From Strigamia acuminata (Eukaryota > Arthropoda > Chilopoda > Geophilomorpha > Linotaeniidae), in the NCBI GenBank assembly GCA_949358305.1, contig OX442315.1:11434427-11498426 (forward strand): a stretch of DNA of 64,000 nt. The letters run 5' to 3'. Every line of letters starts with the position of its first letter. Positions within the stretch are counted from its first letter, which is position 1. Below are positions 14,001 through 25,560 of the stretch, piece after piece. The notes below the pieces were generated by a model. That model searched no databases. It saw only the letters and a program-made list of their open reading frames with translations, and had not been told where the DNA came from. A program made the translations under genes and the position numbers.

Positions 14001-17000
14001 AAAAAGCATTTGAAAAAAAAATAAATCTATTTTGCGGTGAAAAAATTGCATTTTGAAATGAAAAAATTGCATTTTGAGGTGAAAAAATTGCATTTTGAGG
14101 TGAAAAAATTGCATTTTGAGGTGAAAAAATTACATTTTGAGGTGAAAAAATTACATTTTGAGGTGAAAAAATTGCATTTTGAGATGAAAAAATTGCATTT
14201 TGAGATGAAAAAATTGCATTTTGAGATGAAAAAATTGCATTTTGAGATGAAAAAATTGCATTTTGAGATGAAAATATTGCAATTTGAGGTGAAAAAATTG
14301 TATTTTCCTGCAAAATATGCATTTTCCAGCAAAATATGCATTTTCCAGCAAAATATGCATTTTCCAGCAAAATATGCATTTTCCAGCAAAATATGCATTT
14401 TCCAGCAAAATATGCATTTTCCAGCACAATATGCATTTTCCAGCAAAATATGCATTTTCCAGCAAAATATGCATTTTCCAGCACAATATGCATTTTCCAG
14501 CACAATACGCATTTTCCAGCACAATATGCATTTTCCAGCAAAATATGCATTTTCCAGCAAAATATGCAATTTTTTCACCTCAAAATGCAATATTTTCATC
14601 TCAAAATGCAATTTTTTCATCTCAAAATGCATTTTCCATCAAAATAATGCATTTTCTAGTAAAATAATGCTATACGCATTATCAAAAATGCCCCAAAATA
14701 AACGTCCCTACAAACTATCACTTCATTTACCGTTCAATCTCCCTCTCGAGAACGCTCTTCCCTTCCTCCTCGACTCGTCTAACAACGCCCTCCTTCTCCT
14801 CGTTCAGACACTTAACCAGCTCCATCTTTTCCTCCTGGTACCTCTGCGTCATCTCCTCTTCCAGCTGGTTGAACTTCCTCTCCAACTCATCACACTTCTA
14901 AAACAACAACAACAACACTTCAACACAAAACAATCCAAAACCAAAACAACAAAAATCACCTCCTGCAACTCCCTATTCTCCCGCACCCGCAGATCTTCAA
15001 CGCTCCGACGCTCTCCCACAGCCACGTCCAACTCCCGCTCGTGCTCGCGAACCAATCCCCGCTTCTCTTCTTCGCACGCCAGCCTGAGCGACTCGATCGA
15101 CTCGCAGTGTTCGTCCTTGGCGGCCCGCAGACTCGCCTCGGCCTCCTCCAGCTCGCGCTCCAGCTCTTGCACGCGCTTCTTCGCGTTGGCCAGCGCCTCG
15201 GACTCGTTTTCCAGGCGCGTTTTGAACTGGCCCAGAACGTCCTCGTGCTGTTTCTGCACCTGGCCCAAAGTGGAATCGACTTCCTCTTTGTGTTTTCGCG
15301 CCAGATTGCCGCTGACGGCGGCGATTTCCTCCAGCAAGAGGGACCACACGTGTGCCATGTAGGTTTTGAACTCCTCGCGCTGCTCGATCACTTCGTTGCG
15401 CAGACCGGACATGTCTTCGTGCAGTTTGTTGGTCTTTTCTCGATCTAAGGCGTAAAGGGACTCGAGAACTCCTTCGACGACACGAAGACGGCCTTGTTGG
15501 ACGCTAAATTCTTCCTGTTTTGGAAAGAAAATTGGTTGAGATTGTTTACGATGAGAAATATGGATTTAAAGAATAAATTGGAGAAAAAAAATGGCCACAA
15601 AATAGTGAAAATAGGAATGGAGGTAAGAACGGCCGTGTGTATTAGCAATATTGTAGTATAGTGCAGCGCTTCTTAAACCACGTAATGTAGTGTAGTAGTC
15701 TCAATGGGTTATGAACCGTTATTAAACCGTATAAGCCTATTTTAAGCAGGTTTGACACCCGTACACCTCGTCGTTATAAATGAATGCAAACTTTTTTCAA
15801 TGAGAAATTAACCAAAATAAGCTTTAAAAGCGTTTTTAGATGTCCAAAATGTAGGAAATTGGCCTAAATTGCTATAAATTTACATCAATTATAATACTCC
15901 GTATTAACTTTCAGAATACAGTCGAAACTCACAGCGGGTTACGAATTAGTATCATATTTTGTCCCAATGTGTTACAAACCGGTTAGCTAAGACTACTAAG
16001 CTAAGACTAAACTGGCAGCAACCTCTTGCTCGCAGACCAGCACCCGTCCGTAGACCACAATTTGAGAAGTGCCGGTATATACTCTTGTTGAACTCAAAAA
16101 GGCCCCCAAATCCCATTGGTCGAGCCGTTTTACTGGTGAAGTGATCCAAAAAAATAGACCCAAACACCAGAATTGCATTACAATGTACAGACATTGTAAT
16201 TGATTGCCTAGGTAACTGCCAAAATTTCAAAATTATGTGCTTTCCAGATGAAGCAACCAATAAACGGAACAAACGTGAGTTTGACATTTATATGTGCATA
16301 AAACTATATTTCATAAATGGAAATAACATTTTTTAATACAAAAAAATCAAAATTACCGTACCGCCCCGTTTAAACGCCCGGGTTCAATAAAGCGCCGGCC
16401 CCGTTTTAGCGCCGGGCAGTCATCGGCGGTTTAGTGAATTGGCGCCGGCCCCGAATAAGCGCCGGGTCCCCAAAATTCACCGATTTTTTTGTAAAAAATC
16501 GGCGATTTTTGCCGAAAATTCGCCATTTTTTGCGAAAAATAGACGAATTTTCGATTATGCGCCGGGTTCAATTTAGCGCCGGGTTTCAAATTAAGCGGCT
16601 GGAAAAAAGAAATTAAACGCCCGGGCGTTTAAACGGGGCGGTGCGGTATATTAACTTAAATGGTCAAAACAATCACAAAAATAAATAAAAATCCAAACTA
16701 CTTCCCCTAGTGGTAGCATAAAGTCTGGAGTTAGTAGTAATGAGGCTCGACCAATGGGATTTGGGGGCCTTTTTGAGTCGAACAAGAATATAGAACTCCT
16801 AAATTCTAGGAAAATGGTGAATATAACTAGCAAGGAGAGTGTGACTGGCAAATACAAGCTAAGAAATTCAGGCGCGAGTTAAAATTTTCCACTACTCCTA
16901 ATGATGGGTCATCCAATTTTTTCTAAATGCCTCTATGACTAAAGAAAAGTAGAAAAAAGTGAAAAAAAAATGAAAAAAACAAGAATAAGTTATTAAAACT

Positions 17001-20000
17001 GGTCCGACTATGCCGTCTTCATCACCAAACCAAGTAGAAAGCAAAACACTGATCGTATTTCAATCCATTAAAAAAACAAAACAGAAAAAGCTGCCGATGT
17101 TTTATCTCTTGAAGAAACCAAATGCAACCGACGTAACATCAAGCAAGGATAAAAATCGTCAAGACTTACCGTTAAATCTTTTAATTTCTTTACGGTTTAT
17201 GCTATTAACGTAACCAAAGCCCCTTTAAATTGCAAATTGCAAGGCGCAAAACGTCCAATATCTCCCACATGCCACCGATTTAAGGAATAGTGGCGTAGCA
17301 AGTAGTTAATGTGCAAGTCAGGTTAATAGACCCTTTAGCAGAGCCGTAGCTAGGTTACATTTCCTCTTATGTTGCACGGGCCCCCCAATAGACCTGAGAA
17401 ACGAATTAAACGCAGAGAAAATTTCGTGAAATTTCAAATTGTTGACAGAAAATTTCGTGAAATTTCAATTTGTTGACAGAAAATTTCGTGAAATTTCAAT
17501 TTGTTGACAGAAAATTTCGTGAAATTCCAATTTGTTAATGGAAAATTTCGTGAAATTTGAATTTGTTAATGGAAAATTTCGTAAAATTTGAATTTGTTAG
17601 TGGAAAATTTCGTAAAATTTGAATTTGTTAATGGAAAATTTCGTGAAATTTGAATTTGTTAATGGAAAATTTCGTGAAATTTGAATTTTTTTATGGAAAA
17701 TTTCGTAAAATTTCAATTGTTTAATGGAAAATTTCGAGAAATTTCAATTTGTTAATGGAAAATTTCGTGAAATTTGAATTTTTTAATGGAAAATTTCGTA
17801 AAATTTCAATTTTCTAATGGAAAATTTCGTGAAATTTCAATTTGTTAACAGAAAATTTCGAGAAATTTCAATTTGTTAATGGGAAATTTCGTGAAATTTG
17901 AATTGTTAATGGAAAATATCGTAAAATTTGAATTTTTTAATAGAAAATTTAGGAAAAATTAAATTTTTTAATGGAAAATATCATTATACCGTATTTGAAT
18001 TTTTAAATGGAAAATTTCGTAAAATTTCAATTTTTTAATGAAAAATTTCGTGAAATTTCAATTTTTTAATGGAAAATTTCGTGAAATTTCAATTTGCTAA
18101 CAGAAATTTCGTAAAATTTCAATTTGTTAACAGAAAATTTCGTGAAATTTCAATTTGTTAACAGAAAATTTCGTGAAATTTCAATTTGTTAATGGAAAAT
18201 TCCCGAAAATTTGAATCGACACCCTAGTGAACTATTAACAGCCCTCAATTGCCACGCCACCAATCCACAAAACCCAAACCAACCAACCAAACGCAATACA
18301 CACGCCCAAACAAAACAAAAACAAAACCAAAACCAACACAATTCGGATACCTGCAGAGCGACCAAGGTGGCATTTTTTTCCTCCAAACTCCGTTGCAATT
18401 CCGCCACAATCACGTGATGGGACTTCACGCCGTGGCCGGCCGGAACTCCGCCCAGAGTCCCCAGCCACCCCGCTCCCCCCGCTCGCGTCCCGCTGCTCTC
18501 AGTGTACGAACTGGGCATCGATTCGTCAATGTAGAACTCCGTCGTCACAAAATCGGTGCACGACACAGCGGGCGACACCACAGACTGACCGTCCGCCTCG
18601 CTCGCTCCACTTACGTCATCGCGAGCCACGAGCGTCGCGCACTCGACCGCGTCCCGGCCCTCGGGCACGTTGTCCACTTTCTCAAACTCCTCCGTTTCGG
18701 ACTCCTTGCCCTCGTCGTGCTCGTCCACGCGCACGAGGCCCTTGGCCACGTCCGACACGTCGCTGTCCTCGTCGCTCGGCATCCGGGTGACGCTGGGGGG
18801 CGCCGAGGCCGAGAGGGGTCCCTTTAGCCGCGTCTTGACCGGCGTCAGCGGCGACTCGGCGCGGGGCATGGCGAACAGGTAGTTGAGTTGGAGTAGATGC
18901 GCAAATTCGGGCAAGGATTGTTTGAGACGCTCGACGTCTTCCGGACCGACCAGCGGTAGCTTCGAGTCGAAGGGTGGAGGGGCTTCGGTGGCGAAAGGGG
19001 GCGGTGTGTCGTCCAGTCCCGTGAAGAGGGTCCGTAAGAAGTGGTTGCTGATTTTGTCGTAGAAGGATTTGCGCAGCGACACTTCTTTCGTGTGCATTTC
19101 CAACGCCTGCTGGGAGATTGATGTCGACCACTGCAATAGAAAAGAGTTTGCATTTAGTACAGTTGCATTATTTAGGAATTAAATGCATATTTAAAATGAA
19201 TTTTCATTTATTAAAATGGTGGTCTTTTTTTTTAATAAAAAAGGCATGTCAAAGAATAATTACGTATTTAAGAGCAAAAATGCATATTTAGCATGCATAC
19301 ATAAATTGCATATTTAGGAGCAAAAATGCGCATTTAGAAGGGAAAATGCGCATTTAGAAGGGAAAATGCGCATTTAGAAGCAAAAATGCGCATTTAGGAT
19401 ATAAAAATACATATTTAGAAGCAGAATGCTTAATTTGGGAGCAAAAATGCATACTTAGGAACAAAAATGCATATTTATGTGAAAAAAAGCATATTTACGA
19501 AAAAAAAATGCATAATCACGCCAGAAAATTCCATATCTAGAAGCAAAAATGCACATTTAAGCTTTCAAAAAGCCAAAATGCACTTTTTAAAGCCAAAATG
19601 CACTTTTTAATGCCAAAATGCACTTTGAAAAAACCAAAATGCACTTTTTAAAGCCAAAATGAACTTTGAAAAAACCAAAATGCACTTTTTAAAGCCGAAA
19701 TGCACCTTTTAATGCCAAAATACACTTTGAAAAAACCAAAATGCACTTTTAAAAAGCCAAAAAGCTAAAATGCACTTTTTAAAAGCCAAAAAGCCAAAAT
19801 GCACTTTTAAAAAGCCAAAAAGCCAAAATGCACTTTTAAAAAGCCAAAAAGCCAAAATGCACTTTTAAAAAGCCAAAAAGCCAAAATGCACTTTTAAAAA
19901 GCCAAAAAGCTAAAATGCACTTTTTAAAAGCCAAAAAGCCAAAATGCACTTTTAAAAAGCCAAAAAGCTAAAATGCACTTTTTAAAAGCCAAAAAGCCAA

Positions 20001-23000
20001 AATGCACTTTTAAAAAGCCAAAATGCACTTTTAAAAAGCCAAAATACATTTTTACCCAAAATGCCCTTTTTAAAAACAAAAAAATATTCAATATTAAGGC
20101 CAAAAATAGATATTTTAAACTGCAAAATGGCTACCAATAAAATTATCACCTAAAAGTCAAAACAACTAAAAATCCTTCTTTTTCACATCTTTCGTCGCCG
20201 ACGGGACCAAACAACAAACCCGAAACACCAACGCAAACACTTCCACTCCAACCAACCTGTAAAAACGCTTTGGAAAAGGCGCGTCTTCTCACCACCTCGG
20301 TCACCGACGTGACGTACATCTCGGGCGCCGAATGAATCTGTTTGACTATTTCCAAATGGCATCGTAGCCTCTTGAGGTTTTCGTAATAAATAATCAGCTT
20401 ATTGTTCACTTCGCACATGGACCGCTCCACAAACGTTATCCAGGCCAGGCGCACGTGCAAATTCTGCGAGAGTTCGTCCTTGGAGTTGAGGCACCGCGAG
20501 CGGATGTCGTACAGGTGCTGGTGCGTCTTCTGCATCAGCTGCAGCTGGCCGCGGTGGCTGGCGCACAGGTCCGGCAGAACCGACGCGTCGCCGACGTCGC
20601 CCGCGCGCACTTGGTTGTTTTGGAATCCCTGAAAAGGGCAAAAAGTTCGTTATAACGAATGAAACACGCGGATATTTCATTTTCGTTCGTTCGTTTGGTT
20701 AGAGATTACGTTATAGCGGATAAATGCAGGATCGTTTAGTTTAGAAGATCGTTGTATTCGTTTTGGGATTAATGACTCGTTATAACGAATTAATGTGTTT
20801 TCTGAAGGAAATAAATAGAAGAGTTTACGGCTAAATTTCGTTATAACGAGTAAAGTGGGTAATGATTTTTAAAGTGGTAATTTGGATAAAACATATGGTC
20901 CAAATTTCGTTATAACGAGTAAAGTGGGTAATGATTTTTAAAGTGGTAATTTGGATAAAACTATTGTCCAAATTTCGTTATAACGAGTAAAACGAATATT
21001 TTGATTTCGGTCCATTTGGTTAAAATATTCATTACAACGAATAAAACGGGCGTCGTTTTCGTAGCATAATCTTTGGCTTATTCCATTCAAAATTTCGTTA
21101 TAACGAGTAAAAACAAAACCAAACTGAATATTTCGTTATAACGAGTAAAAACAAAACCAAACTGAATATTTCGTTATAACGAGTAAAAACAAAACCAAAC
21201 TGAATATTTCGTTACAACGAGAAAAACAGGCAAAACTCAAAATTTCGATACAGCGAGTAAAAACAGAATAATTTGGATACAACTATTCTCCAAATCTCGT
21301 TATAACGAATAAAACACATTTTGATTCCAGTATATTCAACTGAAAACTTCGTTAAAACGAGTAAAAACACATTTTCTAGAAAAACTCTTCACCTCTAGCC
21401 ACTCAAAATCTCGTTACAACGAGAAAAACAAACAAAACCAAAAAAAAAATCTCCAAAACGAATAAAAACAAGCGACACTCAAAATCTCGTTACAACGAAA
21501 CCCAACACCCAAATTCCCAACCTTAATCCCAAACTTCGTTATAACGAGACAAACAACTCTCAAACCCCTTAAAAACCCCTTTACCAGTGCAAGATCCTTC
21601 TGCTCCTGCACTTTAATCTGCGACTCGTGCATCATATGTTCCAACGCACTCAACCGCTCTTCCAACCCTTTAATCTCCTTCATCGTCGCATTATTCGCCT
21701 TATCCAGTATTTGAGCGGCCTCCACGCGCACCGCGTCGAAGGAATTGAGATTATAGTGTTGCAACCCGCGCACGCACACTTCGGCAACCTAAAAAACCAA
21801 ACGAAACAATCAATAAAACAACAAAAACCAATAAAACATTAACAAGCGGCCATTCACCTGCTCCAAACTATTCTGGTTGTCCTTGGAACTGATCCAATGG
21901 AACAGCGAATTTCTCTCGTCGTCGGGCGAGAAGTCGCCCGACCCCGACCCGCCCGTGACGGCCGCCAGTGCCGGCAACACCGGGATCCGGTCCATGGTTT
22001 TCAAATCGAGGCTGAAACTGTTAAAAAGTGAATATTAGAAAATTAAAATAAATAAAGATTGTTGGATAGATTGTGACCTAATTGCGGGGCTGCCAAGATC
22101 AATAATGAGTGTCATGGCAACCTCGACCTTGGGTTTCGTCACTTTGGTTGTGACACAAATGTTTTTGGATTTGTTTCGAATTGTTTTGGATATGATGGGT
22201 TTGTTTTTGTAAGTGGATAAACTTAGCTCGGCGTGGTGCAATAGTTTGTTGGTCGGTGCCAAAAGGAATTTCGAAATGCGTTTGATGAAATTTTGTGAAT
22301 AAACAAACGTTTAAGGTGTTGTTTGGCCTAAGGAAAGTGTTTTTGCACTTAGGAAAGGGCTAGAAATTCGTTTATGCCTAAAACAGGCTTTTTTTATGCG
22401 TTAAACAGGCATTTTTATACACAAAAGAGGCCTATTTACACCTAGAGCAAGCATTTTTGCAGTTAAAATGTCCATTTTTGCACTTAAAATGTCCATTTTT
22501 GCATTAAAATGTCCATTTTTGCACTTAAAATGTCCATTTTTGCACTTAAAATGTCCATTTTTGCACTTAAAATATCAATTTTTGCATTAAAATGTCCATT
22601 TTTGCACTTAAAATGTCCATTTTTGCATTAAAATGTCCATTTTTGCACTTAAAATGTCCATTTTTGCACTTAAAAAGTCATTTTTGCCCTTAAAAAGTCA
22701 TTTTTGCCCATAAAAATCATTTTTGCACATAAAAGTCATTTTTGCACATAAAAGTCATTTTTGCACCTAAAAAGTTATTTTTGTGGCTAAAAAGGCATTT
22801 CTACACAAAAAAAGAGGCATTTTATTGGTGAAAATTGACATTTTTGCAGCTAAAGTAATTTTTGTGGCCAAAATAGGCATTTCTACAAAAAATAGGCATT
22901 TTTGCACCTAAAGAGTCATTTTTGCATCTAAAAAGTCATTTTTACATTTAAAAAGTCATTTTTGTGCATTTTTTAGACCAAAAAGTCAAGTACTACGTGA

Positions 23001-24880
23001 TAAAAGTCATTTACAGTGCAATAAATGTTTAATTTCATCCAAAACGTAGAATATGCTGCGTATTTTTAATACGGGAGGCAATATCGGTGCGGGGTCCCCC
23101 CATTTGTGCGATTTACACTCACCATTTTAATAACTCGACGCATTCGCTGCGCGTATTCAGATACGAATTGTAATTGTCTTCAAATTTTGCTGCTCTTTCG
23201 CTGAATGACCTTAATTTGAAAAAAAATATTTTTTTAGTAGATTTGTGATTATTATTTGCATTTGGCCTTTCAAACACACTGTGCCGTGTCCTCCAAGTTG
23301 GCCACTACAGCTGCCCATCCCTGTTGTTGCAAATGCTGCTCGTGTACGAGGTTCTCGCAGTCCTTGATGATACGGTTGGCTTGGTCGTACAGCGCCTGGG
23401 CTAAACGCGCCCGCGTCACCACGGTTGGGAAATTCGGCGGTAGGTTGAGTGCGGCTTCTACCTTTTTCAGTAGTTCTTCATCTAAAGGGAAGAAATAAGA
23501 AAAGTTAACTTGTGGAAATGTGTTAAGCTCGTTATTTGTTGAAATAAGTTACGTTTTCCTTGTAAATTGCGAGAAATGTTTAGTTGTAACTTGTAAATGT
23601 GTAAATTGCCATTAATAAAACACTTTTTACATCAAAATTGCGGTTGTAAAATGGAAATTTTCATTAATAAATGGGAATTTTCAATAAAAATGGAAATTTT
23701 CAATAAAAAATGAAAATTTTCATTAAAAATGAAAATTGTCATTTAAAAAATGGAAATTTTTCATTAGAAAATGGAAATTTTACTTGTAAAAATGGAAATT
23801 TCACTTGTAAAAATGGAAATTTCACTTGTAAAAATGGAAATTTCACTTGTAAAAATGGAAATTTCACTTGTAAAAATGGAAATTTCATTTGTAAAAATGG
23901 AAATTTCACTTGTAAAAATGGAAATTTCACTTGTAAAAATGGAAATTTCACTTGTAAAATAGAAATTTCATTTGTAAAACAAAACTAAAAGCAAATTTCA
24001 CATTAAATTTCACAAATTTCCGTTTAAAACGCAAGTTTCTATTAAAAAAATTCACATTTCCACATTAAAATCCACAAATTTCACTTCACATTAATAAAAA
24101 TTAACAAAATTCCATCAACAAAAACATAAATTCCACTCGCAAAATACAAAATACCACAAACAAAATCCCAATTTACACATTACAAAACACTCCACTCTTA
24201 ACAAACACAAACACCCCGCGAATTACTTGACGAAAACCATCAAATTCAATACCTATCCCAACTTCAGCCACCGGCACCGGTGGCCGCTCATCTTCCTCCA
24301 ACGAACTCTTACTGAACAGGTAAATTGGATTCGTGTCAGTCCCAGCTGAATAATTTCCCACTCGTGTCTGTGGATCCAAACTCTCTCCCCCACTTATTAA
24401 TAGCACTTGTTTCTCCACTGGAATGCGAAATTGACTCGCTATATTCTGCTTCAGGTTCTCTACACTGCAAAAACAAATAAAATATCAACAAAACCATCAA
24501 AACAAACCCAAAAAACACCAAAAAATCAACAAAAAAACCAAAACAAACCCAAAAAACACAAACCAACTCACAAAATTAATTTTTCCTAAGTAACAACACC
24601 CAAAATAACAAAAATCTTCGTCCCAAACAGATCCGCCATTTGTAGAAACAAATCATTAACCAGCGTCAACAGCGCTATAACAAGCGAAAAAACGAAAAAC
24701 AGCGCGGAAAAACACACGGGGAAAACGTCGGACCACATTGTTGCACATGTGATTCCAAACCCACAAATATCCCGTCACAAATTAAAAATCGCGCATGCGT
24801 AGTACTCCATACCTTTTCGTGGCCAAGTCCATGTGCAGACGAAGCATCGTCCCCTCGTCGACAAAGAAAACGAACAACAT
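5014..24880 (-). CDS. RB1CC1: RB1-inducible coiled-coil protein 1 (FIP200), autophagy scaffold
   Basis: FIP200 is the scaffold of the ULK1-ATG13-ATG101 kinase complex that starts autophagosome formation. I traced 21 coding exons: 24880-24813, 24464-24253, 23481-~23276, ~23209-23123, 22017-21858, 21788-21585, 20628-20257, 19130-18351, 15514-14960, 14897-14731, 13730-13400, 13157-13050, 10912-10804, 10730-10640, 9562-9470, 9403-9331, 9264-9217, 9160-9096, 9036-8909, 7038-6971 and 5169-5014. All junctions are GT-AG with matching phase except exon 3/4, which I could not phase. The product is about 1,359 aa (human about 1,594). Residues 1-75 are ubiquitin-like, with YSAGTDTNPIYLF matching the family. 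Residues 80-440 are Atg17-like (HEQHLQQQGWAAVVANLED, KEIKGLEERLSALE, GDASVLPDLC, SQNLHVRLAW). Residues 690-1200 are coiled coil. Residues about 1244-1330 are the Claw (VPLGTKFYRVRAKPW). The start was chosen because MLFVFFVDEGTMLRLHMD aligns with the family N-terminus. Confidence 0.93.
5545..5670. repeat. 21-bp tandem repeat in last RB1CC1 intron
   Basis: About six copies of a 21-base unit (AAATTTGTGTCCAAAAATCTC without one base). Because the period is a multiple of three and lacks stops, it produces spurious open frames on both strands. It lies in the intron between exons 21 and 20. Confidence 0.9.
5806..6165. repeat. 20-bp tandem repeat in last RB1CC1 intron
   Basis: A long array of units built from TCTCAAAAATTTACCAAAAT and TCTCAAAAATTTCTCAAAAT variants, about 18 copies. 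It is arranged in blocks of CTC-type followed by ACC/ATC-type units. It lies in the same intron as the preceding array. Confidence 0.9.
7039..8908 (-). other. RB1CC1 intron 19, repeat-derived sequence
   Basis: This 1.87 kb intron separates the two exons encoding most of the Claw domain. Apart from a probable MITE near its left-hand splice boundary (8717-8878) I see no coding signal in it. The short open frames between 7.5 and 8.0 kb have no splice or codon support. Confidence 0.6.
8717..8878. mobile_element. Probable MITE with imperfect terminal inverted repeats
   Basis: The ends GCTGGGGATACACGAG and (inverted) GCTAGAGACACACTAG match at about 12 of 16 positions. Between them are nested inverted motifs: GCAATGCGATTCGC in two direct copies, AAGCGATTTT against AAAATCGCTT, and two TGACGTCA palindromes. 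No coding capacity. Confidence 0.4.
10913..13049 (-). other. RB1CC1 intron 12, no conserved content
   Basis: Exons 12 and 13 join directly in phase 0 (LLLAEKQ to VTFNEAL), as in the animal family, so nothing in this 2.1 kb is needed for the reading frame. It holds a MITE end at about 12563. A small stretch at 11590-11670 has an acceptor-like and a donor-like signal but does not splice in frame. Confidence 0.55.
12563..12730. mobile_element. Left end of a TATACTCTTGTT-type MITE
   Basis: The sequence starting TATACTCTTGTTGAACT and running through CCCATTGGTCGAGCC to GACATTGTAAT closely matches the left end of the complete element at 16078. The right end is missing here, so this is a truncated copy inside an RB1CC1 intron. 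Confidence 0.6.
14037..14300 (+). repeat. 21-bp minisatellite, forward arm
   Basis: About 12 copies of a unit with core GAGGTGAAAAAATTGCATTT; variants GAGATG and GAAATG form blocks. Three further copies appear in the opposite orientation at 14565-14635, beyond the 19-bp array. Confidence 0.92.
14305..14570 (+). repeat. 19-bp minisatellite
   Basis: About 14 copies of TGCATTTTCCAGCAAAATA, with a C variant (CAGCACAATA) in several adjacent copies. It is bracketed by the 21-bp array at 14037-14300 and inverted copies of that array at 14565-14635. Confidence 0.92.
16078..16792. mobile_element. MITE with about 50-bp terminal inverted repeats, TATACTCTTGTT family
   Basis: The left end (TATACTCTTGTTGAACTC ... 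CCCATTGGTCGAGCC) and right end (GGCTCGACCAATGGG ... GAGTCGAACAAGAATATA) are inverted copies over about 50 bases. TA-like flanks suggest a TA target. It lies in RB1CC1 intron 8 and itself holds a second element at 16354-16648. No transposase frame is present, so it is non-autonomous. Confidence 0.75.
16354..16648. mobile_element. GC-rich MITE nested in the 16078-16792 element
   Basis: The ends ACCGTACCGCCCCGTTTAAA and (inverted) ACCGCACCGCCCCGTTTAAA form near-perfect terminal inverted repeats of about 29 bases ending in CGCCCGGG, flanked by TA. The interior carries several copies of GCGCCGG and a small internal hairpin around TTTTGCCGAAAATTCGCC. It is clearly different in base composition from its AT-rich host. 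Confidence 0.75.
17412..18215. repeat. About 31-bp minisatellite in RB1CC1 intron 8
   Basis: About 26 copies of a unit with core TGGAAAATTTCGTGAAATTT plus an ATTTGTTAA spacer. The copies are diverged (GACAG or AATGG before AAAATTTCG, GTGAAA or GTAAAA after it). It ends about 135 bases before the exon 8 donor side (18351). Confidence 0.9.
19165..19560. repeat. 20-bp minisatellite (GCATATTTAGGAGCAAAAAT) in RB1CC1 intron 7
   Basis: Diverged copies of GCATATTTAGGAGCAAAAAT, with a GCGCATTTAGAAGGGAAAAT sub-block at 19327-19385. It begins just outside the exon 8 acceptor. Confidence 0.85.
19560..20060. repeat. AAGCCAAAATGCACTTTT minisatellite in RB1CC1 intron 7
   Basis: Composite array of AAGCCAAAATGCACTTTT units. 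In the later half, each unit is enlarged by an extra AAAAAGCC (higher-order 28-29 bp unit). It directly abuts the previous array. Confidence 0.9.
20640..21560. repeat. Dispersed TTCGTTATAACGA repeats in RB1CC1 intron 6
   Basis: About 20 copies of the palindrome-like motif TTCGTTATAACGAGTAAA or TTCGTTACAACGA are scattered at irregular spacing, with two blocks of exact larger duplication (about 70 bp at 20840-20980, about 38 bp at 21085-21200). The motif resembles the terminal repeat of the pogo-like element at 28398 (TTTATAACGAATCGC). Confidence 0.8.
22440..22990. repeat. 22-bp minisatellite in RB1CC1 intron 4
   Basis: About 11 close copies of TGCACTTAAAATGTCCATTT, followed by a diverged tail of AAAAGTCATTTTTGCAC units. 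It lies between exons 5 and 4. Confidence 0.9.
23640..23980. repeat. 21-bp minisatellite in RB1CC1 intron 2
   Basis: About ten copies of CACTTGTAAAAATGGAAATT (21-base period) preceded by shorter AATGGAAATTTTCAATAAAA units. The codon-multiple period creates spurious open frames on both strands. Confidence 0.92.
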
Positions 24881-25560
24881 CGTGTCACAAATACCTTAAA
24901 ACAGAAAACAAATTTAAGTTTAAAAAAAACAAAAACCAATCAAGAGCCACAACCAAAAAACCCACCAACCAATCACAGCCCACCCGCACCAGACTCTCCC
25001 GTCTTATATCTCTACCCCGTTGCTCTATACCCGCAATGTTAAATCCACAGAGCGAACAATAAAAAACAAGACACAAGACAAAACACTTTGGACGAGTTTC
25101 CAGATTCCGCCGCGCGGTGTCGTTGCGTTATGTAAGCAAAGCAATGGCATCGCACTAAAACAACGACACAGTTCTTGTGTAACGACTTTTTTCGGCGCTT
25201 TCTCGTCCGATTTTCGCGTCGTGACGTCTACCTCGATTAACTATACCCACAATTCCGCGCGATTGGTTGGGTAAATGGTGTCGGTGCGAGTTTGGTGGAC
25301 GGCGGAGTTGGCGATTTTTCAAGGTTGATTTTTTTACCTGCGCGATTGATCCGCGATCCCTAGCGATCGATTAGGCGACTAGACAGTCCACTCGTGTGTC
25401 CCCTTGCATTACCACCACGCATGTGCGTCTACATCGTTCCGTCCCGAGTCGTGGGAGAAGGAAAAGCGAGCGTCAAACAAGCTGGATATTAACAGCTGAC
25501 GCCATGTTACTACGTATTGAAAATAGAGGGCGACACCACTCGGGATATAATAAGGTTAAT
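24881..25560 (-). promoter_or_regulatory. Presumed RB1CC1 5' region
   Basis: The 700 bases upstream of the RB1CC1 start are less AT-rich and contain several CpG-bearing segments (for example around 25100-25480) but no TATA box that I can place with confidence. The location of the transcription start is not visible. No other gene is seen here. Confidence 0.3.

Larger units (their letters stand above)
13731..14730 (-). other. RB1CC1 intron 10, filled by two interleaved minisatellites
   Basis: The intron between exons 10 and 11 is almost entirely tandem repeats (14037-14635, listed separately). The remainder (13731-14030) is low-complexity and non-coding. The long reading frames predicted here on both strands are artefacts of 21-base periodicity. 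Confidence 0.8.

Noticed and set aside
14037-15362. 441-codon plus-strand open frame and several overlapping minus-strand frames at 13.8-14.7 kb
   Set aside because: They arise from 21-base repeats without stops and from the antisense of RB1CC1 coiled-coil exons; no independent coding signal.
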